A DNA stretch of 32,273 bases, from assembly GCA_903844265.1 (NCBI GenBank), contig CAIMTB010000154.1:1-32273 (forward strand), in the 5' to 3' direction. Below the pieces are notes generated by a model. It saw nothing but the letters and a program-made list of their open reading frames with translations. It searched no databases and was not told where the DNA came from. Source of the DNA: an uncultured Verrucomicrobiota bacterium (GTDB lineage Bacteria; Verrucomicrobiota; Verrucomicrobiia; Limisphaerales; CAIMTB01). Positions 29,575 to 32,273 of the stretch are shown here, piece by piece (the stretch's first letter is position 1; each line of letters opens with the position of its first letter). Both the position numbers and the translations under genes were made by a program.

Positions 29575-30539
29575 CGCTTCTAGAAGTAGAGAATCTCGAG
29601 GTCGAATTTCGATCCGGCGGCGGCTGGGTCCGTGCGGTGGACGGGGTGTCTTTTGGGATCAGCGCCGGTGAGGTCGTCGGGTTGGTGGGCGAAAGCGGGT
29701 CTGGCAAGAGTGTCACGGCTCTGAGTCTGGCCCGCCTGTTGCCGTCGCCTCCGGCGCGGTATGCGGGGGGGAAGATAATCCTCGGCGGGCAGGACGTGTT
29801 GGAATTGCCGGAGTCCCGGCTCCGGAGCATTCGCGGCGGGGTGGTGGGCTATGTCTTCCAGGACCCGGGCGCATCCTTGAACCCCGTGTCCAGTGTGGGC
29901 GCGCAGATACTCGAGGTGTTGCGGGTGCATCGTCGGGACAAGGCGAACGCGGCGGAGGTGGTGCGCCTGCTGCAACAGGTGGGGATTTCGGCGCCGGAGA
30001 CCCGGGCGCGGGATTTTCCGCACCAGCTGAGCGGTGGGATGCAGCAGCGGGTGACTATTGCGTTGGCTTTGGCGGCGCGGCCCCGGTTGCTGGTCGCGGA
30101 TGAGCCGACCACGGCGCTGGACGTGACCATCCAGGCGCAGATCCTGAGTTTGTTGAGGGACATCAATCGTGATCTTGGAATGGCCATTCTGCTCATCACG
30201 CACAATCTCGGACTGATCACGGACATGGCCGACCGGGTTCTGGTGATGTACGCCGGCCAGATCGTGGAGTCAGGACCGGCGAAGGAGGTGCTCCAGCATC
30301 CGCGCCATCCCTACACGCGGGCGCTGATACGGTCGGTGCCGCAGCTGGGCCTGGATGTGGCCCGACTGACGGCAATTCCAGGGGCGCCGCCCAGCCCGGG
30401 AGCGTGGCCCGGCGGGTGTCGGTTCCATCCGCGCTGTCCCGAGGTGCGGGAGGATTGCCGGGTGGAAGTGCCTGCGTTGGCGCGTGTGACGAATGACCCT
30501 GCGTCCCGGTTTTCGCGCTGTCCCTATTCCAGCGGATAG
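29571..30539 (+). CDS. Oligopeptide/dipeptide ABC transporter ATPase OppD/DppD
   Basis: From ATG at 29571 (MTLLEVENLEVEFRSGGG) this is a 322-aa ATPase. It has Walker A LVGESGSGKSVTALSLARLL (~39-58), YVFQDPGASLNPVSSVG, signature HQLSGGMQQRVTIALALAAR, Walker B LLVADEPTTALDVTIQAQIL and the switch His in LLITHNLG. The C-terminal oligopeptide-transporter tail has CRFHPRCPEVREDCRVEVP with the conserved cysteines that can hold an Fe-S cluster in DppD-like proteins. With OppF it drives peptide (or nickel/sugar) import. The matching permeases and binding protein are not in the window. Confidence 0.92.
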   Translation: MTLLEVENLEVEFRSGGGWVRAVDGVSFGISAGEVVGLVGESGSGKSVTALSLARLLPSPPARYAGGKIILGGQDVLELPESRLRSIRGGVVGYVFQDPGASLNPVSSVGAQILEVLRVHRRDKANAAEVVRLLQQVGISAPETRARDFPHQLSGGMQQRVTIALALAARPRLLVADEPTTALDVTIQAQILSLLRDINRDLGMAILLITHNLGLITDMADRVLVMYAGQIVESGPAKEVLQHPRHPYTRALIRSVPQLGLDVARLTAIPGAPPSPGAWPGGCRFHPRCPEVREDCRVEVPALARVTNDPASRFSRCPYSSG

Positions 30540-30557
30540 GTTTTCTGCTTGTCAGCC

Positions 30558-31547
30558 ATGTCACTTCTCAAGGTTGGGGATTTGAAGGTCCATTTCCCGG
30601 TGAAACCCGGGATGTTTCGTCGCGCGCACCAACACGTCCGGGCTGTCGACGGGGTGAGTTTCGAGGTTGCCCCGGGAGAGACGGTGGGGCTGGTGGGCGA
30701 GAGCGGGTGCGGCAAGACGACATTGGCGCGGGCGACCATTCGCCTGTTGAAGCCGACGTCGGGCCGGGTGGAGTTCGACGGTGTGGACATCACGACGCTT
30801 GGCGACCGGGCGCTTCGGCCGATGCGGCGGCGATTCCAGATGGTGTTCCAGGATCCCTACGGCTCGCTGAACCCGCGCATGACGGTGGAATCGATCCTGG
30901 GGGAGGCGATCGACATTCATCGACTGGCACCGAACGCGGCGGTGCGGCGGGATCGGATCGCGGCATTGCTGACGGACGTGGGGCTCGACGCGGATCATGC
31001 GCGCCGGTACCCGCATGAATTCAGCGGGGGTCAGCGGCAGCGGATCGGGATTGCGCGCGCCCTGGCGGTGGAGCCGCGCCTGCTCGTCTGCGACGAGCCG
31101 GTGAGCGCGCTTGATGTGTCGGTGCAGGCGCAGATCGTGAACTTGCTGCAGGACCTCCAGGATCGTCACGGGTTGGCTTACCTCTTTGTGGCCCACGACC
31201 TGGCGGTGGTGAGGCATATCAGCCGCCGGATCCTGGTGATGTACCTCGGTCGGGTCGTGGAATCCGGCGAGGCAGCCTGCGTATGCGGGGACCCGAAGCA
31301 TCCCTACACCCAGGCGTTGATATCGGCGGTACCGGTGGTGGATCCGGCCTCGAAGCGGGTCCGGATCGTCTTGGGCGGGGACGTGCCGTCTCCGATCAAC
31401 CCGCCGTCGGGTTGCCCTTTTCATCCGCGCTGTCCTGTCGCGGAGGCCCGGTGCCGACAGGAGGTGCCCGCGTTGCGGGAGGTGGCGTCCGGTCGAAGCG
31501 TGGCCTGCCATGCGGTGGAGGTTCGGGGGCCGGGACTTGGGTGTTGA
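30558..31547 (+). CDS. Oligopeptide/dipeptide ABC transporter ATPase OppF/DppF
   Basis: From ATG at 30558 the protein is 329 aa. It has [20 protein letters not shown], the OppF-type insertion [17 protein letters not shown], Walker [41 protein letters not shown], signature [20 protein letters not shown], Walker [21 protein letters not shown] and [11 protein letters not shown]. The C-terminal [20 protein letters not shown] segment carries the family cysteines. It lies 18 bp after oppD and forms the second ATPase of the importer. The pair lacks linked oppB/oppC/oppA here. Confidence 0.92.
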   Translation: MSLLKVGDLKVHFPVKPGMFRRAHQHVRAVDGVSFEVAPGETVGLVGESGCGKTTLARATIRLLKPTSGRVEFDGVDITTLGDRALRPMRRRFQMVFQDPYGSLNPRMTVESILGEAIDIHRLAPNAAVRRDRIAALLTDVGLDADHARRYPHEFSGGQRQRIGIARALAVEPRLLVCDEPVSALDVSVQAQIVNLLQDLQDRHGLAYLFVAHDLAVVRHISRRILVMYLGRVVESGEAACVCGDPKHPYTQALISAVPVVDPASKRVRIVLGGDVPSPINPPSGCPFHPRCPVAEARCRQEVPALREVASGRSVACHAVEVRGPGLGC

Positions 31548-31611
31548 TCTGGGGTGCTGGCATTCTGGCGGGTTCCTGGCCCGGGCAGGTGCCGAGGGAT
31601 TCCGGAAGCCG

Positions 31612-31705
31612 GATCCTCAAGCTGGATGCGGATGTTCCGATAAAGCACGCGGGAGCCGGCGACGAACGGTACGAAGCTGGCGAGGTGGAGCGGCGGGCGC
31701 CTCAT
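31612..31705 (-). pseudogene. Possible C-terminal remnant of a secreted DUF1080-like protein
   Basis: The minus strand reads PPLHLASFVPFVAGSRVLYR then NIRIQLED. The GSxVLYRNIRIQ ending is reminiscent of the last strand of DUF1080 (3-keto-disaccharide hydrolase-type) domains. No upstream or downstream part of such a gene is in frame, and the fragment is only ~30 codons. This is a weak assignment. Confidence 0.2.
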
Positions 31706-31717
31706 AAAACCCCGCCG

Positions 31718-31763
31718 GACGGCATGGATGCCGTCAGTACAAACCAAACGCCCCACCCGGGGC
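31718..31763 (+). promoter_or_regulatory. Two hairpins in the leader of the right-edge reading frame
   Basis: A perfect inverted repeat GACGGCAT-GG-ATGCCGTC (31718-31735) is followed by GCCCC-ACCC-GGGGC (31750-31763) and, 12 nt later, by the strong ribosome-binding site of the next frame. The pair may act as the terminator of oppF or as a structured leader. No known riboswitch class was recognised. Confidence 0.35.
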
Positions 31764-31784
31764 CACTCATGGAAGGAGTGAACC

Positions 31785-32273
31785 ATGCAACGCAGTACTT
31801 CAGGTCTGGCGGCGATGGCGGAGCCGCAGTATTCGACGGAATCCGACGAGCGAGAGTCGTCTCGTGACGGGAATTTTCTTCCCCAGAACGGGTGCAAAAA
31901 TTCCCACCACCGATCCTTTGGCGCCGATTTGGAGGAATTGGGCTCACTCTTTCCGGGTAGAAACCGACGCCGTGCAGGGCGATCCGGGCTGGCATACGCA
32001 GTGCTTCCAGGTGCTTACATGAAGGCTGGAGAAAGCAGGAATGGCTCGATGGGAATGGCCGAGGCCGCGACAATGTGCCCGGACGAGCGTTCAACCTGGT
32101 ATTCCGCGGAGCAGCCCGGGTTTCGCCGCGAACTGAATGTCCTGCCCGCCCCGCAATCGGCACCTGAGTGCGAACTTCAGCTTCGCACCAAGCCGGAATT
32201 CGCCCGCGCGGTGTCCCGAATTCCGGCAGTTGTCGCAAGCCTGAGGGCGTCACGGTCAACGCCTATGACAGGG
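31785..32273 (+). CDS. Open reading frame of unknown function running off the right edge
   Basis: ATG at 31785 is preceded by GGAAGGAGTGAACC, the clearest Shine-Dalgarno sequence in the window. The frame is open for 163 codons up to the edge. The product begins MQRSTSGLAAMAEPQYSTES and contains SFGADLEELGSLFPGRNRRR and PDERSTWYSAEQPGFRRELN. It is Ser/Arg/Glu-rich, with no signal peptide, membrane helix or known motif. Base composition looks somewhat less GC-rich than the neighbours. It could be a mobile-element leader (for example ahead of a group II intron or transposase gene), a fast-evolving gene, or a chance frame. Only the sequence beyond the edge can decide. Confidence 0.45.
   Translation, partial: MQRSTSGLAAMAEPQYSTESDERESSRDGNFLPQNGCKNSHHRSFGADLEELGSLFPGRNRRRAGRSGLAYAVLPGAYMKAGESRNGSMGMAEAATMCPDERSTWYSAEQPGFRRELNVLPAPQSAPECELQLRTKPEFARAVSRIPAVVASLRASRSTPMTG

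Noticed and set aside
31283-31867. 194-codon plus-strand frame overlapping the oppF 3' end
   Set aside because: Most of it is out of frame within oppF; the remainder is Gly/Arg-rich and competes with the better-supported start at 31785.

Overview
The window looks like chromosomal DNA of a high-GC bacterium of the Verrucomicrobiota (Limisphaerales/Pedosphaerales-like). This is inferred from gene content: a zinc-ribbon + Ser/Thr kinase + WD40 protein beside an ECF sigma factor, a secreted PQQ-type beta-propeller, a large GH78 rhamnosidase, a bacterial SET-domain protein and several interspersed intergenic repeats. Many starts lack a clear Shine-Dalgarno site. No rRNA, tRNA or CRISPR array was seen.

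Region 1 (1-13.1 kb) is accessory in character. It opens with the 5' half of an IS3-family element (OrfA/OrfB with an A8G -1 frameshift site), which appears to have landed in a copy of an intergenic repeat. Then come a decayed alpha/beta-hydrolase fragment, a secreted protein of unknown function, a receptor-like kinase/WD40 protein and an ECF sigma factor. Next is a two-gene SNF2 helicase + partner unit, and then a secreted PQQ-type propeller protein. Between these units lie copies A-D of one repeat family with ~25-bp terminal inverted repeats (TGGGGTCAAACATTGAC...). Copy D supplies the stop codon of the propeller gene. Two nearly identical promoter-like blocks precede the secreted protein and the kinase, with identical 16-nt spacing between AACCTT and GGTAGG. 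They are plausible targets of the neighbouring ECF sigma factor.

Region 2 (13.1-24 kb) is a set of ordinary genes in mixed orientation: alpha-L-rhamnosidase, an ABC-F ATPase, a MEMO-family protein, a LeuB-like decarboxylating dehydrogenase, a SufE-TatD pair, and a convergent pair of exported proteins of unknown function.

Region 3 (24-28.6 kb) is a complete, tightly packed branched-chain amino-acid (or amide) ABC transporter operon in the order livK-livH-livM-livG-livF. Region 4 (28.6-32.3 kb) holds a SET-domain methyltransferase, a divergent oppD-oppF pair without permease genes in view, and an open reading frame with a strong ribosome-binding site that runs off the right edge. A second repeat family, with a GTGGATGCAC end, occurs at three places (16.0, 28.7 and 29.4 kb). 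One copy reads into the apparent N-terminus of the SET gene.
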